Positions 1 through 8,564 of a stretch of 64,000 nucleotides of DNA are shown here, piece after piece. This stretch comes from Tenacibaculum finnmarkense (GTDB lineage: Bacteria > Bacteroidota > Bacteroidia > Flavobacteriales > Flavobacteriaceae). The stretch lies in assembly GCF_900239185.1 (NCBI RefSeq), contig NZ_OENA01000090.1, positions 1 through 64,000 of the forward strand. The letters are read 5' to 3'. Under the pieces are notes generated by a model, which had not been told where the DNA came from, ran no database searches, and worked only from the letters and a program-made list of their open reading frames with translations. Numbering within the stretch: position 1 is the stretch's first letter; each line of letters begins with the position of its first letter. A program made the position numbers and the translations under genes.

Positions 1-29
1 TTTAATGACTAAAAGGAATTAAAATAGTA

Positions 30-217
30 TCGAGAATTTGAATTGTTTTCTTTTGATACTAAAAAAGTTCTCGATACAATTTTTTGAAGGAAAAAAATCA
101 CTCGAACTGACAGTTGTAATTTTTAGATTTTTTTTACCATAGTTCTCTTTTTGATGGGATGCTGAACTAAATTCAGTATGATGTTTCTTTTAAAAAAATC
201 ACTCGAATTGATAGGGT
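30..217. repeat. Partial copies of a dispersed palindromic repeat (CTCGATAC...TCACTCGAACTGACA type)
   Basis: Three pieces are visible: a TATCGAGAATTTG end near 30-41, a fuller copy at 67-114 running from GTTCTCGATAC to CACTCGAACTGACAG, and a third end (ATCACTCGAATTGATAG) near 199-217. Two copies of the same element recur at about 10001-10037 and 10083-10128. The arms can pair, TCGAGTGA against the opposite end, so transcripts could fold. No coding capacity was seen. Confidence 0.6.
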
Positions 218-270
218 AGAGATTGGTGGAATTATAGTTGATGTATCGATTTATGAAAATTAACACAAAT

Positions 271-360
271 GCCTAGCCCCGATTGAAGCTTTGTTTGAGC
301 TCTTTTTTGTTTTTTTTAAACAAAAAAAGCGAGTGCGGAAAGCGGGAAATTGCTTCAAAA
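271..360. repeat. REP-like repeat, inverted partner of 18761-18860
   Basis: This element runs from CCTAGCCCCGATTGAAGC through TTTGAGCTCTTTTTT, an A/T loop, then AAAAAAGCGAGTGCGG to CGGGAAATTGCTTCAAA. The reverse complement of 18761-18860 is nearly the same sequence. The centre forms a hairpin (GAGCTCTTTTTT against AAAAAAAGCGAGTG, imperfect). It is intergenic and non-coding. Confidence 0.75.
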
Positions 361-643
361 AAATAGTACTGTGAATTCTAAATTAAACAATGTTATTTTA
401 ATCAGTATTAATGGTGTTTTGCTGGTTAAAAGTAATTTTTTTAATGAAAAAGTTGTTTTTTAATGTGAGTAAATACTTTTCAAGTAGTCTTAATAAGATT
501 TATAGATGATCTTTTTGAATGTAACTACCTGTATGTTAGCTTTTAGGTAATATAGTATTTGTGTTTATGAGCTGTGTTTAATATTTATATGATTTAAACC
601 TTGCAATTACTTATAAAATGTATATTTGGTGAAAAACATAATT

Positions 644-2137
644 ATGTATAAAATGACTAAAATAGTATTACCTTTTGTAATGGCTTTTCTATTTTTGGCT
701 TGTAGCGAAAATGAAACAATGCCTGTATTTGATAAGGTTGAATTAAATGAGTATTTAAATACTTTACCTTCTGTTTTGCAGATAGCGCCTTTTGAGGAGC
801 GAAAAATAATTCAAAAAAATGCGCGTAGAGATCAGTATACTTTAGAGGAGTATGAGGTTGCAGTGGGTTTTGATGAACAGTTTTTATTTAATCCTAGTAG
901 TGAAATTTTTTATCCCGGGTCATTGGTTGTAGCAAGTTCGGTTGTTCAGGGGTCTTATAAACCAATATCGGCACCAAGGGCTGCGATTGTTTTGTCTACT
1001 TCGTTAACTGGTGATAAAACATCAATTACTGTTGATTCTCCAAAATTATCGACTACAAGAGATGCTATTAGTACACTTTTAAAGGATCGAAATTTTGATA
1101 TTCCTCCTGCTAATTTACGTTATACTACTGATGAAGTTTTTAGTAATAATCACTTGAAAATAGCGCTAGGTGGTAATTATGAAGGGTTTGGTACAAATGT
1201 ATCAGGGAGTTTAGCCTTTAACTATGAGCAAGAAACAACGAAGGTTGTGGTTAAAATGATCCAAAAATTTTATACTATAGATGTTGATGTGCCTGATCAA
1301 TCAGCTGCTTTTTTTAACGAAAGTTTTGATTTTAAAGAAAAAATAGTGAATCATAAGCCTTTATATGTGTCGTCTGTAACTTATGGTCGAGTGTTTTTAA
1401 TGAGTATAGAGTCTACTATGAGTAAGGTGGAATTAGAGGCGGCTTTACAGGCTTCATTTTTAGGTGGATCAGTAGGAGTAAATGCTGAAACTGAGTTTGG
1501 TAAAATAGTAAAAACATCAACAATAAAGGCTACAATTGTAGGGGGTAGTGCTACGATTGCAGGACAGGAAATTGGTGATCTTAGTGCGGTAAAAGAGTTT
1601 ATAGCTAGCGGTGCTTCGTATAGTAAAGAAAACCCTGGATTGCCTATTGCTTATAGGTTAAGGGAGTTAGGTAATAATGAGGTTTTTACTAATGTGTTGT
1701 ATTCTAAATATACCAAAAGAGTAAGAGTTGATCAGATTTCTAATAAAAGTATTGATTTTGATATTAATTTAGATTGGTATGGTTTAAAAACCAAAGCTGG
1801 ATCGGTATTGAAACCTGAAAGAATATTTATTAAAAGGGTAGATGTTGTAACGGGGAAATCGAATGAAAAAGAATTGTTTTTTGGTTCGGAATATAAAGTG
1901 AAAAGTAGGCTTGAGTTATTAACTAAAAAGGATAAGGTTTATGTTGTTTTTAGAGATTATAACAATAAAGATACGCATGTTTTTGCTTTGCCTGCAATGC
2001 TTGATTTAATTAAAAAAGGATTGCTAACAAGTAATGCGCATTTATATGCTTTAGATAAAAGTCCGTTAAAAACGGAGGAGTTATATCATAATTCATCAAT
2101 ATTAACGCTAGGGATTGAATCGTATAAAATTTATTAA
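644..2137 (+). CDS. Thiol-activated (cholesterol-dependent) cytolysin family lipoprotein
   Basis: Pore-forming toxin family protein, probably exported. The start is taken at ATG 644; TTG 626 and ATG 653 are also in frame, and 644 or 653 gives the best signal peptide. A lipobox (FLAC) places the lipidated cysteine near residue 20, so a lipoprotein is predicted. Family hallmarks are the middle region with a glycine-rich segment (VGGSATIAGQEIGD) followed by FIASGASYSKENPGLPIAY, which matches the conserved CDC stretch before the last domain. Length (about 497 aa) fits the family. The oddity is the C-terminal quarter: the tryptophan-rich undecapeptide of classical CDC domain 4 (ECTGLAWEWWR) is not there, nor an evident Thr-Leu cholesterol motif. 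Membrane recognition may therefore differ, as in CDC-like proteins of other Bacteroidota. Family assignment is firm; toxicity and target are inferred. Confidence 0.88.
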   Translation: MYKMTKIVLPFVMAFLFLACSENETMPVFDKVELNEYLNTLPSVLQIAPFEERKIIQKNARRDQYTLEEYEVAVGFDEQFLFNPSSEIFYPGSLVVASSVVQGSYKPISAPRAAIVLSTSLTGDKTSITVDSPKLSTTRDAISTLLKDRNFDIPPANLRYTTDEVFSNNHLKIALGGNYEGFGTNVSGSLAFNYEQETTKVVVKMIQKFYTIDVDVPDQSAAFFNESFDFKEKIVNHKPLYVSSVTYGRVFLMSIESTMSKVELEAALQASFLGGSVGVNAETEFGKIVKTSTIKATIVGGSATIAGQEIGDLSAVKEFIASGASYSKENPGLPIAYRLRELGNNEVFTNVLYSKYTKRVRVDQISNKSIDFDINLDWYGLKTKAGSVLKPERIFIKRVDVVTGKSNEKELFFGSEYKVKSRLELLTKKDKVYVVFRDYNNKDTHVFALPAMLDLIKKGLLTSNAHLYALDKSPLKTEELYHNSSILTLGIESYKIY

Positions 2138-2184
2138 AACGACTTCATGTTTTAAGTTAAATTTATAATTTTTTGATTTTAAAA

Positions 2185-2220
2185 AAAAATCTCCAAGAAC
2201 AATTGTTCTTGGAGATTTTT
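2185..2220. terminator. Bidirectional hairpin terminator
   Basis: A perfect stem AAAAATCTCCAAGAAC with loop AATT and its complement ends in a T run on either strand. It lies between the convergent cytolysin gene and the small gene at 2246-2428 and can serve both. Confidence 0.9.
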
Positions 2221-2245
2221 AATTTAAAGTATTTTAATTGATTTA

Positions 2246-2428
2246 TTAAAAACCACCAGTACCTGGAGCTTCAGGACCTGTAGGGCTTTGAGCTTGTGCT
2301 TTTTGAGGGCTTAAAATCATGTAGGTTCCAAGTGCTGTTAAAGCGGCGTACTTACCGTGTTTTCCGATTTTCTGTAAAGCTTCTTTACGGCTAATATTGG
2401 TGTCTTTTGATATATCTTGTTTTTTCAT
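2246..2428 (-). CDS. Small exported-type protein of unknown function (60 aa)
   Basis: A 60-residue protein with a polar, lysine-rich N-terminus (MKKQDISKDTNISRKEALQK), then a hydrophobic stretch YAALTALGTYMIL, an AQAQS cleavage-like site near residue 46 and a short Pro/Gly-rich tail. It therefore resembles a pre-peptide whose mature part is only about 13 residues, or a small membrane-anchored protein. It lies 21 bp downstream of the M43 protease on the same strand, so the two are probably co-transcribed and share the hairpin at 2185-2220. I recall similar short proteins in other Flavobacteriaceae but know no function. Start ATG 2428 is the only sensible one. The gene is probable because of its clean signal-like layout and terminator placement. 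Confidence 0.7.
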   Translation of the reverse strand: MKKQDISKDTNISRKEALQKIGKHGKYAALTALGTYMILSPQKAQAQSPTGPEAPGTGGF

Positions 2429-2449
2429 GTTGTTTTGTTTTTTAAATTT

Positions 2450-5400
2450 TTAGTTTAAAATAATTTTTTTGTTTACTTTCTTTAAATCGCTTGTTACAGT
2501 AACAATATAAACGCCTGCTGATACTTTAGGTAAGTTTATTATGCTTGTTCCGTTTGATTTAAAAGTTTTGCTTAAAATTTGTTTTCCTATTGCTGAATAT
2601 ATAACAATCGTATTGTTTTCTGATTGTAATCCTGTAATAGTTAACTGGTTTGTAGCTGATTGAGAAATTGAAATATCGCTTAATATTTGCGCTTCATTAC
2701 TTGCTTTTTTCGAAGTTGTATGTATAAAGAACTGTCCTGAATTAGTCGTTTTCTTTAAGGTTACACTATAATCTTCTTTTGATAAGTTAATGAATTTATT
2801 GTTTTCTTTATCTTCTAAAAATACACTAGTATTTGCTGGTAAATTAAAAGATTCGGCAGAAAAAACAATAGTTTGGTTTGCGTTTGCTTTAATTCCTACA
2901 GGAACAATTGTTGTAGCTAAATCATTAATTGGTAACGATTGAACCGCATAATCTGTAGTGTTTTGCTTGTTTACCAATTTTGTAAACACACTAAAATTAC
3001 TTTTTGATCCTTTAAAAACACTTCCATCAAAACCATTATCAAAACCAGTAGTTGCACCGTTTAAGTAATAGATTTTTGCTGTTTTAGCAGTTCCTTTACT
3101 TGAAGTTGCTGTAATGTTTATTTGTGTTTTGGTATTCGCTTGTCTTTGAAAAATCCCCGCAGTATGTGATTGATTATTTTTATCAAAAGTTACATTGGTA
3201 TTTGCATTAGCACTTACAAAGAAACCTTGTGTTGGTGCAATTTGAAAAGTATTATCAATACCTGCTAGTTTTAAATCATAATCATTAGTTGCTTGATTCC
3301 ATAACCAAATTGTAGCTTCTTTTACAACGGTATTTAAAGGATTCGTATTGAAAAATTCGCCTAAATTAATGTAAGCAGCATACGGATTTCCAACTAAGTT
3401 ATAGTTATTTACTCCTGTTGTTACAGCAGTTGTTACAGTTTGATAATTTGCATTACCTGTAAATTTAATAGCATCAACAGTTTTTAATTTAACAGAATAT
3501 CCTTTTCCTGAAACAATACTTCCTGTTGCAGCTGTTGTTTGATAATTCCAAGCTGTTCCGTCATTTTTGTAAGGAGCTAAACCGATATTTTTAGCTGTTC
3601 CTGAAGCAAAATTATTATTTACAATAATGTTTGTTAAAGTTTCATTACTTAATGGTGAACTTACTAAATACCAGTTATCAGTTGTTAAGTTCCTGTTATA
3701 AGTAATATTAGCGGTTAATTTGCTATTTGTAATTAATGTAGCTCCTGATTCAATCGTAATTTTATTTACAGTAACTTCTTGTGTTAATGTAGGGAAATTA
3801 CTCGCATTTGCAGGGATAATAACATCATCAGCACTTGTAGGAACAGTATTTGTTACCCAGTTGTTTGCATTATTCCAATCAGTATCTGTTGCTCCTGACC
3901 ATGTAATAGTAGTAGGTAAAGTTGTTGCACCTGCTAAAATTGCTCCTTTTGGTTTGGTGTAAAAAGCATATTCTGTAATAGAATATTGAGTACCATCTGC
4001 TAGAACAGTAACTTTAAACCAACCATATACGGTAGAACCTTGGTATAATGATTCAAAACCAATATATCCTGTTTTCCCTTTCCATGCAGTATAAGAAGGT
4101 GTATAAACATCTCCTTGACTTTGTGTAGGCATAAAGTTATTTTTTTCAGAAATTAATTCTCCAGCGTTGATAAGTGTAATATTATTAGTACCACCATTTA
4201 AGATTAAATTTCTAGAATGAGTTTCTAATTTTAAATCACTTCCAGATTTCCAAGCACCGTATGCCTGATTATCAGTATCTAAATCATAAAGCATAAAAGG
4301 ACCCCAAGGAGTGCCACTTGTTAAAGTTCCTGTAATAATTTGATAAGGGTCAGAGAAATTAAAGTCAAGGGTGTTTACTTTATTATTGACATCAGCATAA
4401 CCATTATTAAAGGCAGTACTGTTAAAAGTAATTTCATAATTCGCAGAAGCATCATTTCCATGATTACTTAACGTTGCTGTAATTGTTAAACGTACTTCTT
4501 TTTCGTTTAAATAGGTAACTTCAACATCGTAATCATTAGCTATTGTTGTTGTAAAATCGGTTCCTTTTACAAATTGTTTATCTGTGAAATTAGCTACACC
4601 TCCAATACGAATTGTTGAAGTGAAATTAATAATTCCTGTGTTATCTTCGTTTTCAGAAACAGTTTTAGAACTAAATTCTAAATCAGAATTATCACCTCTA
4701 AATACTAATTGTCCTGCTTCGATATCTCCATTTGGTTCTGTAGAAAAAGCGTATTCATAAACAGTAAATGTTTTTCCATCGGCAGAAACACTTGCTTTTA
4801 TCCATCCGTGAATGGTTTCACTATCATGATCGGTTGTAAAACCAATATATCCAATTTTACCATCCCAATCGGTATAAGTTTCATGTCGCATATCTAACTG
4901 CCCAGGATACGCCTGAGGAGCTGTAAAATTACTAGCAGTAGATATTAAGGTATTTGCTGGTAATAATGCAATATTTCTTGTTCCTGTATTGGTAACTAAT
5001 TTTTTGTCATAAGTTTCAAACTTTAAATACTCTTTTTGAGTGTCTTTATCTGTATGCGCCCAAACACCATAAAAATGAGAACCGTCAATTGCTGTTAAAT
5101 TGTAATTAAACCAATTATTAGCCTTGTTTGCTGATAAGTCAGCATTATCTACAAAAATAATTTCGTAAGGGTCTCTGTATTTAAGAGCAATGCTATTTTC
5201 TTTGTTTTGAACTTTATCAAATCCAGTAGTAAAGGCACTGCTATTAAAAGAAATATCGAAACTAGTTGTTTCACTTTTATCATGATTTATAGTCGTTCCT
5301 GTAATAGTTATTTGTGCTTCTTTAGCATTTACATAACTAACTGCTACGGTAAAATCACTTGGAAAAGTACTTGTAAAATCAGTTCCTTTTACAAAGGTTT

Positions 5401-8134
5401 TATTAGCGAAATTTGCAACGCCATCAACAGTAATAGTAGTTGAAAAATTAAACTCTCCTGCGTTATCAGTAGTTTCTCTAGTTTCTTTAGATGCAAAAAG
5501 TAATTCAGAGGCATCTAAATCAAATAATTTCTGCCCTGCTTTAATATCTCCTTTAGGTTCGGTAGAAAAAGCATATTCATATACCGTTAAAGTTTCACCA
5601 TTTGCAGAAACACTAGCTTTCATCCATCCGTGGATAATTTCACCGTTATGTTCAGCTTCAAATCCAAGATATCCAGTTTTACTATCCCAATCGGTATAAG
5701 CATCATAGCTCATATCTAATTGACCTGGATATGCAGCGGGAGCAGTAAAATTACTTGCAGTAGAAATTAATTCGTTTTTAGCTAAAAGAGTTATATCTCT
5801 TGTTCCTGTATTGGTCACTAATTTTTTTCCGTAGGTTTCTAATTTTAATTTACCTGCTTCAAAAAGCCAAACACCATAATCATTAGATCCATTTATTTTG
5901 GTTAAATTCAAATTATCCCAACCAGCTCCTGTGGTCGCTGTAATATCTGCAATATCATCATAAATAATTTCATAAGGATCTCTAAAGACAACATCAAAAG
6001 TATTGGTTTTATTTACTACACTGTCAAATCCAGTTGTAAAGGCACCACTATTTAAACTAATATTGTAATTAGAATTATCAGCTATAGCATGGTTTGTAGT
6101 TGTTCCTGTAACGGTTACTTGAAGTTCATCTTTACTGATATAATTAAAGGCAACTGTAAAATCACTTGGAAAAGTTGTTGTAAAATCAGTTCCTTTTACA
6201 AATGTTTTATTTGAAAATTCTGCAGTTCCAGAAAGTGTAATTTTAGTTGAATAATTAAATGCTCCTGTATTATCCGTTGCTTCTTTAATTTCTTTAGATA
6301 CAAAAAGTAATTCAGATGCCGAGGTATCAAATAAAGTCTGCCCTGCTAAAATATCACCACTAGGCTGGGTAGAAAAAGCGTATTCATAAACAGTTAAGGT
6401 TTCACCATCGGGAGAAACACTTGCTTTCATCCATCCGTGGATAGTTTCACCATTATGATCTGCTTCAAATCCGATATATCCAGTTTTTCTGTCCCAAGCA
6501 GTATAAGTATCATAACTCATATCTAATTGACCAGGATAAGCTTCAGGAGCGGTAAAATTACTTACCGTAGAAATTAATGTATTTTTGGTTAAAAGTGTAA
6601 TGTCTCTTGTTCCTGTATTGGTAACTAATTTTTTACCATAGGTTTCTAATTTTAAATGCCCTGGTTTATATGCCCAAGTACCATAGGTATTACCACCATT
6701 TATTTTGGTTAAATTTAAATTATCCCAAGAAACAGCTGTGCTTGCAGAAATATCTGTAATATCATGATAAATAATTTCATAAGGGCTATAAAATTTAAAG
6801 TCTAAACCGATAGAAGTACAGCTTAAGGTTTGCCCTGGACTAAACGCACTAGTATCAAAAGATAAGTTTACTGTTTCATTATTGGTTTCTAGGTGATTTG
6901 TTGCAATACCTGATATTGTTAGAGTCGCTGTTGTTGTAGAGGTAATTGCTACTGTAGAAGATAATCCTTGAGGTAAAGCAATACTATATTGATTACCTTG
7001 AGTTAAGTTACCACTTGAAGCATTAAAAGTAGCATTATCAAGAGTTACCGTTATTTCTTGGTTAAAGCTACCATCGTTTACTACTAATTCTTTAACTGTA
7101 TTATTATTTAAAGCAATGGCACCGCCAGTATTATTAACACCGGTATCAATTAAATTTTGATCTTGCCATAAAGTTTTACGAGCAGGATGTTGTAAAGCCG
7201 CTAACATACGATCTGTTTGTCCTTTGGTAAACATTCTGTAACAACCATCGGCGGCACCGTTATATCCCATGTAATTTTCATAGTTGATAAATTCTCCATT
7301 ACAGTTTTTAGTAGGAGAACAATTAGCACCAACCACATCTTTATCTTCGGCAGGTGTATCATCTACTTCATCATTAGTAGCAGTACAACCTCCTTGAAAT
7401 GTATGTATAAGGTTAAAGAAGTGACCAAATTCATGGGTAAATACAGAAGCAAATTCTTTTCCTGTATTTCCATGTAAATAGGCACCGTTATATACAACTC
7501 TTGCGGTATTTGCATCCGACATTGAACTCGTAGGATACCAAGCAACACCAGATTGACTAGTATCACCATCGGCATATAATTCTGCCTGAAGATAGATGTT
7601 CATATATTTATAATTGTCCCAAGCATCGGCAGCAATTTGAGCATCATAACCACCACCATTACCGTAACCTGATTTTTCATCGTAAAAAACAACACCACTA
7701 GTACAGTTTCCGTTCGGGTCTAATTTTGCTAATTTAAATTCGATATCTAAGCTACTTTTTATAGGGTCAAATAACGGGTCAACACCATCAAAATCATCAT
7801 TTAAACCTTGAAAATCAAGATTAAGTTTTTCGATTGCTTTTTGAATTTTTTCAACAGTAACTGTAGCTCCATTTTGATTTTCGCCATATACATGAAAAAC
7901 TACAGGAATAGTGTAGGTTCTAGCACGTTGCGATTTTTGATTTCTTGCTAATTGTTTGGTGGTTTTGTTAAATTCAAGGTATTCCTTTCTTGCTTTAGGA
8001 TGTTTTTTGAATATCAATTCATTTTGAATACTCGCCTTACAAGCATGTTTATTGTGTTCCGATTTTTGTGCAAAAATTTTGGACTGTAAAAAAGTAACCA
8101 AAATTAGCAACAACAGTGTAATTTTATTCTTCAT
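2450..8134 (-). CDS. Secreted M43-family zinc metalloprotease with repeats and T9SS sorting domain
   Basis: Giant secreted protease of 1894 aa. Residues 1-22 are a Sec signal peptide ending IFAQ. Residues 70-320 are an M43 (cytophagalysin/pappalysin-like) catalytic domain with zinc motif HEFGHFFNLIH at 234-244 and a Met-turn NYMGY near 287-291. From about residue 450 come four copies, about 270 aa apart, of a module beginning PYEII (near 450, 720, 990 and 1263) and containing KLETYGKKLVTNTGTRDITL and GWMKASVS; copies 1-3 are full, the fourth is shorter and diverged. A further module of about 490 aa starts near 1406 and ends in a type A T9SS sorting domain (GVYIVTV...NKKIILN). Export across the outer membrane by T9SS is expected. 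The same C-terminal module occurs in the M9 protease at 46085-50449. Function is confident for the class; substrate unknown. Confidence 0.93.
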   Translation of the reverse strand: MKNKITLLLLILVTFLQSKIFAQKSEHNKHACKASIQNELIFKKHPKARKEYLEFNKTTKQLARNQKSQRARTYTIPVVFHVYGENQNGATVTVEKIQKAIEKLNLDFQGLNDDFDGVDPLFDPIKSSLDIEFKLAKLDPNGNCTSGVVFYDEKSGYGNGGGYDAQIAADAWDNYKYMNIYLQAELYADGDTSQSGVAWYPTSSMSDANTARVVYNGAYLHGNTGKEFASVFTHEFGHFFNLIHTFQGGCTATNDEVDDTPAEDKDVVGANCSPTKNCNGEFINYENYMGYNGAADGCYRMFTKGQTDRMLAALQHPARKTLWQDQNLIDTGVNNTGGAIALNNNTVKELVVNDGSFNQEITVTLDNATFNASSGNLTQGNQYSIALPQGLSSTVAITSTTTATLTISGIATNHLETNNETVNLSFDTSAFSPGQTLSCTSIGLDFKFYSPYEIIYHDITDISASTAVSWDNLNLTKINGGNTYGTWAYKPGHLKLETYGKKLVTNTGTRDITLLTKNTLISTVSNFTAPEAYPGQLDMSYDTYTAWDRKTGYIGFEADHNGETIHGWMKASVSPDGETLTVYEYAFSTQPSGDILAGQTLFDTSASELLFVSKEIKEATDNTGAFNYSTKITLSGTAEFSNKTFVKGTDFTTTFPSDFTVAFNYISKDELQVTVTGTTTNHAIADNSNYNISLNSGAFTTGFDSVVNKTNTFDVVFRDPYEIIYDDIADITATTGAGWDNLNLTKINGSNDYGVWLFEAGKLKLETYGKKLVTNTGTRDITLLAKNELISTASNFTAPAAYPGQLDMSYDAYTDWDSKTGYLGFEAEHNGEIIHGWMKASVSANGETLTVYEYAFSTEPKGDIKAGQKLFDLDASELLFASKETRETTDNAGEFNFSTTITVDGVANFANKTFVKGTDFTSTFPSDFTVAVSYVNAKEAQITITGTTINHDKSETTSFDISFNSSAFTTGFDKVQNKENSIALKYRDPYEIIFVDNADLSANKANNWFNYNLTAIDGSHFYGVWAHTDKDTQKEYLKFETYDKKLVTNTGTRNIALLPANTLISTASNFTAPQAYPGQLDMRHETYTDWDGKIGYIGFTTDHDSETIHGWIKASVSADGKTFTVYEYAFSTEPNGDIEAGQLVFRGDNSDLEFSSKTVSENEDNTGIINFTSTIRIGGVANFTDKQFVKGTDFTTTIANDYDVEVTYLNEKEVRLTITATLSNHGNDASANYEITFNSTAFNNGYADVNNKVNTLDFNFSDPYQIITGTLTSGTPWGPFMLYDLDTDNQAYGAWKSGSDLKLETHSRNLILNGGTNNITLINAGELISEKNNFMPTQSQGDVYTPSYTAWKGKTGYIGFESLYQGSTVYGWFKVTVLADGTQYSITEYAFYTKPKGAILAGATTLPTTITWSGATDTDWNNANNWVTNTVPTSADDVIIPANASNFPTLTQEVTVNKITIESGATLITNSKLTANITYNRNLTTDNWYLVSSPLSNETLTNIIVNNNFASGTAKNIGLAPYKNDGTAWNYQTTAATGSIVSGKGYSVKLKTVDAIKFTGNANYQTVTTAVTTGVNNYNLVGNPYAAYINLGEFFNTNPLNTVVKEATIWLWNQATNDYDLKLAGIDNTFQIAPTQGFFVSANANTNVTFDKNNQSHTAGIFQRQANTKTQINITATSSKGTAKTAKIYYLNGATTGFDNGFDGSVFKGSKSNFSVFTKLVNKQNTTDYAVQSLPINDLATTIVPVGIKANANQTIVFSAESFNLPANTSVFLEDKENNKFINLSKEDYSVTLKKTTNSGQFFIHTTSKKASNEAQILSDISISQSATNQLTITGLQSENNTIVIYSAIGKQILSKTFKSNGTSIINLPKVSAGVYIVTVTSDLKKVNKKIILN
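4330..6795 (-). repeat. Intragenic tandem repeats of about 810 bp in the M43 protease gene
   Basis: Blocks starting at roughly 6785, 5975, 5165 and 4345 (reading on the minus strand) repeat with a spacing of about 810 bp. DNA identity is high in places: the stretch encoding VTNTGTRDITLL recurs almost base for base near 4990, 5810 and 6610. This suggests recent duplication and scope for copy-number change by recombination. Confidence 0.8.
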
Positions 8135-8564
8135 TTTGATGTTTTAGAACTACTTTAAAAGTAGTTTAAAGTTAATTTAATGTTAATTTGCGGGTAATAT
8201 AAGTTTTATTGTTTGATTAGCACTGTTTTAGCTTAAATATTGATAATATTGTATATGTTTGTGAATATTTACTCCTTTTGCTGAGGATATTTAAGTGTGT
8301 TTTACTTTTGAATATAGAATCTATAATCATAGTTTTTTTAAACAGATTTACTTTTTACTTTAGAGTATTACGAAACTAATACATGTTTATTGTGTAATAT
8401 GATTTTTTTTAGGCTTTTTTTGTTTTAAATATGTATAAAAGAGATGATTGCCTTATAAAATACATAAAAAAAACCTCGTCAAATTTGACGAGGTTTTATT
8501 GTATATAAAATAATTTTAAGTTGAATTTCCGAAAAAATAACCCCTTAAATTAATATTGAAAATT
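8135..8564. other. Gap of about 430 bp: upstream region of the M43 protease and lpdA terminator
   Basis: No gene is supported here. The part next to 8134 must carry the promoter of the protease, but I see no perfect TTTG/TAnnTTTG pair. A strong hairpin at 8470-8497 is listed separately. The sequence between them is plain AT-rich DNA. Confidence 0.6.
8470..8497 (-). terminator. Terminator downstream of lpdA
   Basis: Perfect palindrome AAAACCTCGTCAAA/TTTGACGAGGTTTT with T-rich flanks, about 70 bp beyond the lpdA stop codon. Confidence 0.85.

Larger units (their letters stand above)
1..625. other. Gene-free left end with dispersed repeats
   Basis: No supported coding region is present. Positions 30-217 hold partial copies of a short palindromic repeat whose arms read TCGAGTGA and TATCGAGAA, and 271-360 holds a longer REP-like repeat; both are listed separately. 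The remainder up to the cytolysin gene is very AT-rich. I could not pick a clear -33/-7 promoter pair there. Confidence 0.7.
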
